A model generated the notes under the pieces. That model did not search any database. It saw only the letters and a list, made by a program, of their open reading frames with translations, and was not told the DNA's origin. From assembly GCA_903840265.1 (NCBI GenBank), contig CAIMFH010000162.1:1-41776 (forward strand): 41,776 bases of DNA, written 5' to 3'. Shown here piece by piece: positions 14,816 to 22,388 of this stretch (positions within the stretch are counted from its first letter, which is position 1; each line of letters starts with the position of its first letter). Origin of the DNA: an uncultured Schlesneria sp. (GTDB taxonomy: Bacteria; Planctomycetota; Planctomycetia; Planctomycetales; Planctomycetaceae). The translations under genes were made by a program, and so were the position numbers.

Positions 14816-15033
14816 ACGACCTGCGCCAAGCGGGCCAACGTGGCCTCATCGTGGATGTCACCGGGGATGATGCCGTTTCCGTGCGTTTGATGGAAATGGG
14901 CCTGACCGAAGGGGCGGACATCGAATTGATTGGGTTTGCACCTCTGGGCGATCCTGCCGAATTTCGAATCAGGGGATATCGCCTCTCGCTGCGGAAAGCA
15001 GAAGCCTCCCGCGTGACCATTGAATTGCTCTGA
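14803..15033 (+). CDS. feoA: FeoA-domain protein (second copy)
   Basis: This 76-residue FeoA protein has the signature V-R-L-M-E-M-G-L-T-E-G-A-D-I-E-L-I-G-F-A-P-L-G-D-P and a G-Y-x-L-S-L-R-K-x-E-A strand, closer to textbook FeoA than the first copy. It starts inside the end of the first feoA (13-base overlap) and is followed 35 bases later by feoB. Two consecutive FeoA proteins may form a heterodimer or replace a FeoA dimer in the Feo complex; this is inference. Confidence 0.92.
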   Translation: MHTLNDLRQAGQRGLIVDVTGDDAVSVRLMEMGLTEGADIELIGFAPLGDPAEFRIRGYRLSLRKAEASRVTIELL

Positions 15034-15068
15034 CATTGCCTTCCGCCGTCTGAAAGCTCCCGCTCGCA

Positions 15069-17378
15069 ATGCCTGCCGCCGTACCCGCCGTTTCCACCCG
15101 CTCACTGACCGTCGCCGTCATCGGTAATCCCAATACCGGTAAAAGTACGATTTTCACCGCGCTGACGGGCATGCATTCGCTGATTGGCAATTACCCGGGT
15201 GTTACGGTCGAGAAGAAGATAGGCAACTTCCGCCACCAGCAACAGGACGTACGGCTCGTTGACCTGCCAGGCACCTATAGCCTGTCTCCGCGATCACTCG
15301 ATGAAATGGTGTCGGTGGAAGTTCTGCTCGGTCGCCAAGCTGAAGTCGGTCGCATTGATGCTGTCATCTGCATCGCCGACGCCTCGAATCTCGAACGGAA
15401 TCTGTATCTCGTCAGCCAAGTGCTCGACTTAGGTTTGCCGACTGTCCTGATCCTCAACATGTGGGACGTGGCCCAATCGCGCGGCATCACAATTGATGTC
15501 GAAAAGCTGTCGCAGACGTTAGGCATCCCGGTCATCCCCTGTGAAGCACATCGCCACCGACAGATCGATGCGGTGAAAGATGCCGTTCTCTCCGTCGCAG
15601 GAAAGGCGGGTGTCGAATCGCCTCGCGTCTTTCCCGCCGTATTCTACGAAGAGGGCAAACAACTGGGATCGCAACTGCAGGAATGGGGCGAACCCGATGT
15701 CCCCTTCTATGTGACCGAACGATTGCTATTGGATGTCGGCGGACAGATTGAATCGTCGTTTGCCGCCCGCTTTTCCACGCGACTGACCGAAGCGCTGGCA
15801 GCAGCGCGAGAACGCCTGAAGGCCAGCGGCTTTCGAGTTCCCGCCGCCGAAGCGAAAGCCCGCTATGCGTGGAGTCGGCAAGTCCTCACCGGAATCATGG
15901 TTGTCCCCCAACAGCAACAGGTCACGTCTAGCGACCACTTGGATCGGTGGCTGACGCATAAGGTCTTCGGACTGGCCGCGTTCGTGCTGATTATGTTTGT
16001 GGTGTTCCAGTCAATCTCCACCCTGGCCGCCCCCGTGATGCAGCTTTGCGAAGCGGGGCAACAGATCGTCGGCGACTGGGTCAGTTCGCTGATGTCCCCC
16101 GGTCCGTTCCGCAGTCTACTGGTCGACGGTGTCATTGGCGGAGTGGGGGGGATTCTGGTCTTCCTGCCACAGATCTGCTTCTTGTTCTTTTTCATCGCGC
16201 TGCTGGAGGATTGTGGCTACATGGCCCGGGCCGCGTTCCTGATGGACAAGCTGATGACGAAGGTTGGCCTGAGTGGCAAATCGTTTGTGCCGCTGATGTC
16301 CTCGTTCGCTTGTGCGATTCCAGGGATCATGGCCACGAGGACCATCGAAAATCGCCGTGATCGCATGGTCACAATCCTCGTCGCTCCCCTCATGAGTTGC
16401 TCGGCTCGATTCCCCGTTTACACCCTCATGATCGCCGCCTTTTTCCCTGATATGGCCTGGGCAGGTGGGTGGATTACCCTCCGCGGCGTGCTGATCTTTG
16501 TCATGACATTCTTCGGAGCCTTTGTCGCCATCCCCGTGGCATGGCTGCTCAAGAAAACCATGTTCCGAGGCGAGACGCCACCGTTCGTGATGGAACTGCC
16601 CAGTTACAAATGGCCTTCGGTCCATATCGTCCTGTTACGCGTCTATGAAAGTGCTCGCGCGTTTGTGATTCGCGCCGGCACCCTGATTTTCGCGACCTCC
16701 ATTCTCATCTGGGCTGCCAGTTACTTCCCTGGCGATCACACGGAACTCAACCGGCTGCAAGAACAGGTCGACGAAACGAAAGTCTCGCTGAATACGGAGA
16801 TCTCAGAGAAAGCAGAATTGGAAAAGCAGAAATCGAAGTTGTCGGAGAAGGGGAGCGCCCCCGAACTCGCCGCGATTGAGCAGAAGCTTGCCGCAGTCGA
16901 ATCAAAGCTGGAGCCCCTCGAAGCACTGATCACGACGAAGAACGCGATGTCCGAACATCTCCTCGAAACCAGCTATCTGGGACGTTTCGGCAAGACGATC
17001 GAGCCTGCGGTAAAGCCGCTCGGTTGGGATTGGCGAATTGGCGTGGGAGTCCTGGCTTCGTTTCCGGCTCGCGAGGTCATCGTCTCGACTCTCGGAACGA
17101 TCTACAGCCTGGGTGGCGATGTCGATGAAGCAGACAGCGGACTGCAGAACGCTTTGCGCGAATCGAAATGGCCTGACAATCGCCCCGTTTATTCAATCCC
17201 GGTCGCGATTTCGATCATGGTCTTCTTCGCTCTGTGTGCCCAGTGCGTGTCGACGTTGATGGTCATCCGCCGCGAAACGAATAGCTGGGGATGGCCGCTG
17301 TTCACGTTCACCTATATGACCGTCCTGGCCTACATCGGAGCCTTCTTAGCTTATCGGCTCTTTGCATTTCTCCTGTAG
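15069..17378 (+). CDS. feoB: Ferrous iron transporter FeoB
   Basis: This 769-residue inner-membrane Fe2+ transporter has an N-terminal G-protein domain: G1 G-N-P-N-T-G-K-S at 19-26, G2 region with G-N-Y-P-G-V-T-V-E, G3 D-L-P-G, and G4 N-M-W-D in place of the common N-x-x-D variants. The helical spacer follows, then the membrane core with the F-V-P-L-M-S-S-F-A-C-A-I-P-G-I-M-A-T-R-T motif and G-W-D-W-R-I-G-V. Residues about 557-625 form a charged, Leu-periodic coiled coil (L-Q-E-Q-V-D-E-T-K, then E-K-A-E-L-E-K-Q-K), an unusual insert between membrane helices. It is the third gene of the Fur-box-controlled feo operon. Confidence 0.96.
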   Translation: MPAAVPAVSTRSLTVAVIGNPNTGKSTIFTALTGMHSLIGNYPGVTVEKKIGNFRHQQQDVRLVDLPGTYSLSPRSLDEMVSVEVLLGRQAEVGRIDAVICIADASNLERNLYLVSQVLDLGLPTVLILNMWDVAQSRGITIDVEKLSQTLGIPVIPCEAHRHRQIDAVKDAVLSVAGKAGVESPRVFPAVFYEEGKQLGSQLQEWGEPDVPFYVTERLLLDVGGQIESSFAARFSTRLTEALAAARERLKASGFRVPAAEAKARYAWSRQVLTGIMVVPQQQQVTSSDHLDRWLTHKVFGLAAFVLIMFVVFQSISTLAAPVMQLCEAGQQIVGDWVSSLMSPGPFRSLLVDGVIGGVGGILVFLPQICFLFFFIALLEDCGYMARAAFLMDKLMTKVGLSGKSFVPLMSSFACAIPGIMATRTIENRRDRMVTILVAPLMSCSARFPVYTLMIAAFFPDMAWAGGWITLRGVLIFVMTFFGAFVAIPVAWLLKKTMFRGETPPFVMELPSYKWPSVHIVLLRVYESARAFVIRAGTLIFATSILIWAASYFPGDHTELNRLQEQVDETKVSLNTEISEKAELEKQKSKLSEKGSAPELAAIEQKLAAVESKLEPLEALITTKNAMSEHLLETSYLGRFGKTIEPAVKPLGWDWRIGVGVLASFPAREVIVSTLGTIYSLGGDVDEADSGLQNALRESKWPDNRPVYSIPVAISIMVFFALCAQCVSTLMVIRRETNSWGWPLFTFTYMTVLAYIGAFLAYRLFAFLL

Positions 17379-17421
17379 GACGCCGATTCGCTCAAAGCCA
17401 ACCGGTGCCCGCTCGGCATCG

Positions 17422-17460
17422 TGTTTCTGCAGTACCATCCGGTAGCGGATATTGCAGAAC
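17422..17460 (+). other. Imperfect hairpin after feoB
   Basis: ATCCG/CGGAT (17437-17450) forms an inner stem extended through an internal loop by CTGCA/TGCAG-like pairing. A few A residues, not T, follow, so a terminator on the plus strand is doubtful. It may mark an RNA processing site between feoB and the His-rich gene. Confidence 0.25.
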
Positions 17461-17513
17461 AATGAAAAAACCGTTATCTCCAAGGTCCATTTTCGAGCAG
17501 ACGAGGAGGTCTT

Positions 17514-18308
17514 ATGATCGACGGTAACAGTTGGAACGCAGCGATGTCCGGATTGCTGAAGGGGCTGGCGTCAGCCGTCGCGGCAGCAGGCGTGCTCGCT
17601 GCATCGCAGAATGCCGAAGCTCAATACTATCATCATCACCACCATCATCATCATGTTGGTTCTGGTTATGGAGCACCGATCGCTCGAGATGGGGCAGGGC
17701 ATCTTGTCGATTCTCGCGGTCATCACGTTGATCAATATGGTCGACATACCGGCGCGGTTGGTGTCTATACAAATGGGGCTTACGCCCCTCCTGCCTATGG
17801 CTCGCCGCAGATTTACGCTGGCCCATCTGGCTATGGTGGTAATGTTTACGGAAACAGGGGGACTTGGAACCCAGGCGTCGCGTCTCCCAACTTGGTCGCG
17901 ATGCCCGCAAACAACATCCCGCCAAATGTGATTCCAGGATCGATGATCGGAGGATTCGGAAAGGTGCTGATCACCAATCCGGCGGACTCCGGTGGCGACG
18001 TGAACTACGTCTTGAATGGCAACAAATACTCGATCCAGCCCGGTCAGACGCAATCGCTCGACAACGATCGAGTTTGGACGATCGACTTTGCCAGCGGCGG
18101 CCCGCGCGGCGGAGTCCGCTACACGCTGAGTCCAGGCCAATTCAAGTTCGTCGTGAAAGAGTCCGGCTGGGAACTGGTCCGCGCAGCAAATCAACAAGTG
18201 AATCCGGGACAAGCCTCTCAAGCACAGATCCCACCAGCGCCACTTCCGACTCTTGACGCCGGGATCTCGTCGCCTGCTCCGGCACCATTCAATCCGCCGC
18301 CAAAATAA
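17514..18308 (+). CDS. Secreted protein with His8 at predicted mature N-terminus
   Basis: The 264-residue protein has a signal peptide (M-S-G-L-L-K-G-L-A-S-A-V-A-A-A-G-V-L-A, likely cleavage after A-E-A at residue 36). The mature protein would begin Q-Y-Y followed by eight histidines (40-47). Further His pairs follow in G-H-H-V-D-Q-Y-G-R-H. A Gly/Pro/Tyr-rich region comes next. The C-terminal half (about 150-220) contains a small beta-domain seen in planctomycetes (V-L-I-T-N-P, V-N-Y-V-L-N-G-N-K-Y-S-I-Q-P-G-Q, F-D-R-G-like and G-x-x-x-Y-x-L-S-P-G-x-F-K-F). GAGGAGG precedes the ATG by four bases. It lies 135 bases after feoB. Metal binding at the cell surface is a reasonable inference from the His cluster and context, but unproven. 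Confidence 0.8.
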   Translation: MIDGNSWNAAMSGLLKGLASAVAAAGVLAASQNAEAQYYHHHHHHHHVGSGYGAPIARDGAGHLVDSRGHHVDQYGRHTGAVGVYTNGAYAPPAYGSPQIYAGPSGYGGNVYGNRGTWNPGVASPNLVAMPANNIPPNVIPGSMIGGFGKVLITNPADSGGDVNYVLNGNKYSIQPGQTQSLDNDRVWTIDFASGGPRGGVRYTLSPGQFKFVVKESGWELVRAANQQVNPGQASQAQIPPAPLPTLDAGISSPAPAPFNPPPK

Positions 18309-18731
18309 TCCTTCTTGGTGAGCCGCGCTGCGTTACCCGTGGACTCTTCGGTGAGGAGTGATTGCGGTTATGTCATCGCAGGCGAGTGTGACAATAGTTT
18401 CGAGCGAAAGATTGGTTCACAGCTGTACGTCAATCAGTCCGCGTGCTGACGCAGCGCGGCTCACCACGAAGTGTTCGCGGCGAACTCCATTCAACTACTT
18501 TTCACAGCCAAAGAATGAGAGAAGGTGGCGGCTCCATTCAGGATTCCGTCACCTCTCACAAGTATCGTCAAGTTGTTTGACAACCGTTGGTGTTCGGTCA
18601 TCGTCAGAGTGATCTGAGAGACTTGTCCGGGGGAGTTCATCACTCCCCCAGACTTTGCCTCACGTTCCGTCGCTCATCGCGATTGTGACGTTCAGGTCAT
18701 CGAGTCGAGCACGGTCACTCCGTTGTCTAAA
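18309..18731. other. Gene-free spacer with repeats and hairpins
   Basis: Between the His-rich and Cys-rich genes 423 bases carry no supportable gene. They hold the inverted 30-base repeat pair (18316-18466), a hairpin at about 18512-18550 (GAGAAGGTGGCGG against CCGTCACCTCTC) and GGGGGAG/CTCCCCC (18629-18649). None has a T-run. The last may still help end transcription of the two convergent genes. Confidence 0.5.
18316..18466. repeat. Inverted pair of a 30-base intergenic repeat
   Basis: TGGTGAGCCGCGCTGCGT (18316-18333) is repeated exactly in reverse complement at 18449-18466. The similarity continues inward for about 12 more bases with a few differences and one gap (core ending GGACT). The two copies are 115 bases apart, giving a 151-base unit with MITE-like geometry. 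No clear target duplication is visible on the flanks. Dispersed intergenic repeat units in opposite orientation are an equally good reading. Confidence 0.75.
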
Positions 18732-19187
18732 CTAGCGGCAGCAAGCTGGAGCGGCACAGGTTGGACCACAAGCAGCTGGAGCGGCACAAGCTGGAGCACA
18801 AGCGGCTGGAGCGGCACAGGTTGGTGCACAGCAGCTTGGCTTGCAGCAGCTACGGATCTTGCAGCAGTGCAACTTGGGCATGCAGAGCTTAGGCATCTTG
18901 AAGCAGCAAGACTTCTTGCAGCAGCCAGTGTTGCATCCGCAGCCCGTAGCAACTGGAGCACAAGTGGCAACAGGAGCGGCACAGGTTGGGGCACAGGCAG
19001 CAACTGGGGCTGCACAAGTTGGAGCACAAGCAGCTGGAGCTGCACAGGTTGGGCCACAGGCAGCTGGAGCGGCACAGCTAGGAGCTGGGCTGCAACAGTT
19101 ACCACGTGAATGATGGAACAGGCCAGCGTTGGCGCTGTTGATGCTGGCGAAACAAACCAGCGCGGCGAATGTCCAAACGTACTTCAT
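18732..19187 (-). CDS. Extremely Cys-rich secreted protein with CAAP repeats
   Basis: The 151-residue protein has a signal peptide (M-K-Y-V-W-T-F-A-A-L-V-C-F-A-S-I-N-S-A-N-A, cleavage near residue 21). The predicted mature part has 30 cysteines in about 130 residues. It has repeat blocks of the form C-A-A-P-A-A-C-A/G-P-T at both ends. A central basic block has cysteine pairs: C-C-K-K-S-C-C-F-K, L-H-C-C-K-I-R-S-C-C-K-P-S-C-C. I chose the ATG at 19187 because AGGAGA is six bases upstream; an in-frame ATG at 19205 is inferior. Such a protein could be a disulphide-linked wall component or a metal binder. The opposite strand is also open here, a result of the repeat codons, and lacks a signal peptide. 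Confidence 0.75.
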   Translation of the reverse strand: MKYVWTFAALVCFASINSANAGLFHHSRGNCCSPAPSCAAPAACGPTCAAPAACAPTCAAPVAACAPTCAAPVATCAPVATGCGCNTGCCKKSCCFKMPKLCMPKLHCCKIRSCCKPSCCAPTCAAPAACAPACAAPAACGPTCAAPACCR

Positions 19188-19243
19188 AGCAAATCTCCTA
19201 CACAATCTGGGGCCGGAACGTGAGTGACTGTCGAGGGTTCCTG

Positions 19244-19260
19244 CCGGACACGTTGTCCGG
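19244..19260. promoter_or_regulatory. 17-base palindrome upstream of the Cys-rich gene
   Basis: CCGGACA-CGT-TGTCCGG has perfect 7-base arms around 3 bases. It lies 57-73 bases before the Cys-rich gene's start codon. It could be a protein-binding operator or an mRNA leader hairpin; the sequence does not decide. Confidence 0.4.
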
Positions 19261-19382
19261 TGGTCTCGACTCGTCTGTTTGACGCATGGTGTGCATCACT
19301 GCGCTAAGATTTCGGCGTTGGCAAGCTGTGCCGCTCAGACAAAGGCTGCCGATTTGCAAAGCGGCGTAGACTGTGAGACAAC

Positions 19383-20366
19383 TTGCCGGATGTAACGCCT
19401 TTGAGTCCCTCCGGACGCCGTTTGGCACGCAACTCCCTACCCGCAATCCGATCAATCAGACTTATTGTGACATCCCTGCTGTTCATCTCGATTGGCATCC
19501 TCCTTGCATGGGGCACAATCGTTCGTTTGCCCCTTTGGACCAGAGCGACAACGCTGGTGCCGGCCAGCTATTGGACCCTCGCAGCCAGCGCTTTGTGGAC
19601 GCTGACCTGGTCCCTGAATCATCTGACGAACAGCGTTTCCCAATCGGTCGCCGATCACTTGTGGTATGCCTGCGCCATCATTGCCCTTTGCCCGCCCATC
19701 GCGGTCCTGGGATCGCGTCGCCCGGGAACTCGCGTCTGGACTGCGTTCATCCTCGTCCCAATGCTGTTCGCTCTCGGCTGGCCAGTGATCACGCTCTGGC
19801 TTCAGGGCAGCGATGTCCGCGGCTTGCAACTCGAGACGCCTCAACTCGTCGGCTATTTGCTGGTCCTGGTGATGGGCACAGGCAACTACATCGGAACTCG
19901 TTTCACTCTGGCCGCGCTGCTGTATGCCATCGCGAATGCCATCGTCGTGGTCTCAAGTTCACAAGCGTGTCCTGCCTGGCTGTCTGACCGATGGTGGGTG
20001 CGACTGTTCGCGACTGCTGGCATGGTGATGGCCGTTCTTTCAGCGGGTCGCGAAGCGGCGTTCACCAGCCACCTGGTGCCAGGCTTCGACAAACTGTGGC
20101 TCGATTTTTTTGATCAGTTTGGCATCGTCTGGGGACGACGAATTCAAGATCGCGTCAATTTCATCGCCGTGAAAGAAAAGTGGCCTGCGAAACTGCAACT
20201 TAACGGTTTCCAGTGGAATGGAGTTCCCGATCCAGCCACGGAAGCCAGAATCGAACATACTTTTCGCTGGCTGTTGCGAAGATTTGTCGATCCCGATTGG
20301 ATCGACGAACGAATCGGCCAGCCGTCGCCGACGCAAGACATCTCGCCACTTAGCGCAGACTCGTAA
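19383..20366 (+). CDS. Polytopic membrane protein of unknown function
   Basis: This protein of about 327 residues has six or seven hydrophobic segments (near 25-48, 62-80, 92-108, 116-140, 155-170, 171-190 and 205-220). A soluble C-terminal part of about 100 residues follows, containing F-G-I-V-W-G-R-R-I-Q-D-R-V-N and two Trp-rich stretches. I recognise no transporter or enzyme motif. No good ATG exists near the N-terminus; TTG at 19383 (or a second TTG at 19401) is used, with little ribosome binding site support. It is followed 56 bases later by the GAF-PP2C phosphatase gene. The end of the hydrophobic part and the basic flanks suggest the C-terminus is cytoplasmic. Confidence 0.65.
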   Translation: MPDVTPLSPSGRRLARNSLPAIRSIRLIVTSLLFISIGILLAWGTIVRLPLWTRATTLVPASYWTLAASALWTLTWSLNHLTNSVSQSVADHLWYACAIIALCPPIAVLGSRRPGTRVWTAFILVPMLFALGWPVITLWLQGSDVRGLQLETPQLVGYLLVLVMGTGNYIGTRFTLAALLYAIANAIVVVSSSQACPAWLSDRWWVRLFATAGMVMAVLSAGREAAFTSHLVPGFDKLWLDFFDQFGIVWGRRIQDRVNFIAVKEKWPAKLQLNGFQWNGVPDPATEARIEHTFRWLLRRFVDPDWIDERIGQPSPTQDISPLSADS

Positions 20367-20422
20367 GCTGCAAATGTGCTATCAAGAGCCTGAACGAATG
20401 CGCCTGCGAAGGAACGCTGCTC

Positions 20423-21754
20423 ATGCTACCACAGATTGTCAGCACTAAAGAACATCGGTTTGATCGACATCCCCCGAGCCATCCCACGGCCGATCGCCGG
20501 ATCGGAGCCTTAACAGTTCTCCTGGACGTGGCTTTGCAGCTTGGTCCGGAACATGACCTCGGTCAGATTCTGCAGATCGTCACTTCCGGCATCTGCCAGG
20601 CTTCGCTCTGCGAACGAGCGAGCTTGTTTCTGGTCGACGAAGCCGCTGCCGAGTTGTATACGCACGTCGCCACGGAATTGGAGATCCGCGAAATCCGCAT
20701 GGGGATGGACGAGGGAATCTGCGGTTGGGTGGCGAGCCATCGTCAAATCGCTCACGTCTCTGATCCCCCGCACGATGATCGTTGGAATTCGTCCGTGGAT
20801 ATGCGCACAGGGTACGTGACCCGCAATATCCTCGCCGCACCGGTGATCTCCAATCTCGATGATCGACTGGTCGGTGTGCTTCAGGTGCTGAACAAGGCCC
20901 ACGAAGACTTCGATGCCTTCGACCACCAACTCATCCAAGCCTTTGCGGCTCACGCAGCAACCGCTCTGGAACGCCGCCGCATGCAGGAAGAGTTGCTGCG
21001 TGGTCAGGAATTCAAGCACTCGCTCGAAATGGGCCGAAAGATTCAACGGGGCTTTCTCCCTGATCGTCTGCCTGACGTGCCGGGCTATGATGTCGCGTCC
21101 TGGTGGCAGCCCGCCACATTTGTCAGCGGCGACTACTACGACTGGCTGCCGCTGCCAGATGGACGAACCTGCTTTGTGATGGGCGATGTCAGCGGACATG
21201 GCTTGGGTCCATCTCTGATCATGGCATCGCTGCGAGCGATGCTGCACGTTCTGGCGAAAACATTCGCCGAACCGGATCGGATCGTCGAACTGCTGGCCGA
21301 TTCGATTGCGCCGGACCTGAGGCAATCGCAGTTCATTTCGTTCCTGCTGGTGTCCCTCGATCCCATCACGCACACCGCGCGCTACGCCAACGCGGGTCAT
21401 GCCCCGGCGTTGCACTATCGCCATAGCTCGGACTCGTTTGCCAGATTAGAAGCCACCCGAGTCCCACTCGGCTTTCCTCCGATTCCTGTCGACGATGTGG
21501 TCCCGCAATTGGCACTCGCCGAACGTGATTTGCTGGTCCTCGGAACAGACGGCGTCATCGAAGTCCGCAACCCTCAAAATCAACTATTCGGCGTGCAGCG
21601 ACTTCAAGAGATCGTGCGCAGTCATCGTGATCGACCAGCCTCAGAGATCGTCGCGGCGATCAGCACAGCAGTTCTAGACTTTCATGGCGAGCATCCCCCG
21701 GACGACGATTCGACATTGGTGATCGTGAAACGGACCGCCCGCGGCAATTCATGA
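20423..21754 (+). CDS. GAF-domain PP2C/SpoIIE-type serine phosphatase (RsbU-like)
   Basis: This 443-residue cytoplasmic protein has an N-terminal GAF domain (about 35-190, with G-I-C-G-W-V-A-S and A-P-V-I-S-N-L-D-D-R-L-V-G-V-L-Q-V-L-N). A linker helix rich in Glu/Arg (A-L-E-R-R-R-M-Q-E-E-L-L) leads to a PP2C domain. The metal-binding aspartates are Asp237 in S-G-D-Y-Y-D-W and Asp255 in M-G-D-V-S-G-H-G, with a final D-D-D-S-T-L near the end. Such enzymes dephosphorylate STAS proteins in partner-switching pathways; a candidate target is encoded at 2193-2516. GAAGGAA lies 10 bases before the ATG. The GAF ligand is unknown. Confidence 0.92.
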   Translation: MLPQIVSTKEHRFDRHPPSHPTADRRIGALTVLLDVALQLGPEHDLGQILQIVTSGICQASLCERASLFLVDEAAAELYTHVATELEIREIRMGMDEGICGWVASHRQIAHVSDPPHDDRWNSSVDMRTGYVTRNILAAPVISNLDDRLVGVLQVLNKAHEDFDAFDHQLIQAFAAHAATALERRRMQEELLRGQEFKHSLEMGRKIQRGFLPDRLPDVPGYDVASWWQPATFVSGDYYDWLPLPDGRTCFVMGDVSGHGLGPSLIMASLRAMLHVLAKTFAEPDRIVELLADSIAPDLRQSQFISFLLVSLDPITHTARYANAGHAPALHYRHSSDSFARLEATRVPLGFPPIPVDDVVPQLALAERDLLVLGTDGVIEVRNPQNQLFGVQRLQEIVRSHRDRPASEIVAAISTAVLDFHGEHPPDDDSTLVIVKRTARGNS

Positions 21755-21786
21755 GCTGCCAGCAGAAAGTCATGAACCGTTTTTTT
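21748..21786 (+). terminator. Possible terminator after the PP2C phosphatase gene
   Basis: TTCATGA (21748-21754, containing the stop codon) pairs with TCATGAA (21770-21776), followed by a run of seven T (21780-21786). The stem is short and AT-rich with a 15-base loop, so termination may be weak. Confidence 0.4.
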
Positions 21787-21841
21787 GCCATCCGTTACTC
21801 ACAATGCGATTCGAACGATTTACGGCCTTGGAATAACAAAG

Positions 21842-22384
21842 ATGGCGAAGAAGAAATCGGACCGAACGGTGCTCGGGAAAGGGAAGTTCCTGCGTCTAGT
21901 CCGTGACGGCAAGTGGGAGATCGCCGAGCGTATCAACGCCCGCGGCGTCGTCGCCGTCATCGCCGTGACGGATGACCGCGAATACGTGCTGACCGAGCAG
22001 TTTCGTCCCGCGGTGGGCAAACTCGTCATTGATGTCCCTGCGGGCCTGAGTGGTGACGTTAAGGGTCAAGAAAACGAAGCCCTTGCGGTTTCAACCGTAC
22101 GTGAATTGACTGAAGAGACCGGATTTGCTGCGAAGACGCTGAAGCACCTCGCGGATTGTCCCTCATCACCCGGCCTGACATCTGAAGTGGTTTCTTACTT
22201 CCTCGCGGATCAGATCACTCGTACCGAAGAAGGTGGCGGAGTCGAGGGTGAACAAATTCAGGTCCAAACTCCAAAGCTGCGAACGATCAAGAAATGGCTC
22301 GCAGAACAGGTCGCCGCGGGCAAACTAATCGACCCCAAAGTCTACGCCGGGCTGTACTTCATCGGCGCGAATTCGAAGCGGTAG
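21842..22384 (+). CDS. Nudix hydrolase, ADP-ribose pyrophosphatase-like
   Basis: This 180-residue Nudix protein probably splits ADP-ribose into AMP and ribose 5-phosphate. The core of the Nudix box, R-E-L-T-E-E-T-G-F, is at residues 87-95, preceded by P-A-G-L typical of ADP-ribose pyrophosphatases. The usual spacing from that Gly to the first Glu is longer by about five residues (S-G-D-V-K-G-Q-E-N-E). V-L-T-E-Q-F-R-P-A-V, which contacts the terminal ribose, is also present. The protein starts at the ATG of M-A-K-K-K-S-D-R, the usual start for this family; an in-frame ATG 57 bases upstream lacks support. The next gene, an ADP-ribosylglycohydrolase, starts four bases after the stop. Confidence 0.88.
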   Translation: MAKKKSDRTVLGKGKFLRLVRDGKWEIAERINARGVVAVIAVTDDREYVLTEQFRPAVGKLVIDVPAGLSGDVKGQENEALAVSTVRELTEETGFAAKTLKHLADCPSSPGLTSEVVSYFLADQITRTEEGGGVEGEQIQVQTPKLRTIKKWLAEQVAAGKLIDPKVYAGLYFIGANSKR

Positions 22385-22388
22385 AATC

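Noticed and set aside
18629-18649. GGGGGAG/CTCCCCC hairpin as terminator
   Set aside because: No T-run on either side, so I keep it only as a hairpin within the spacer.
18723-19109. Long plus-strand frame rich in Ser, Trp, Gly and Thr opposite the Cys-rich gene
   Set aside because: It has no ribosome binding site or signal peptide and arises from the repeat codons of the minus-strand gene, which has both.
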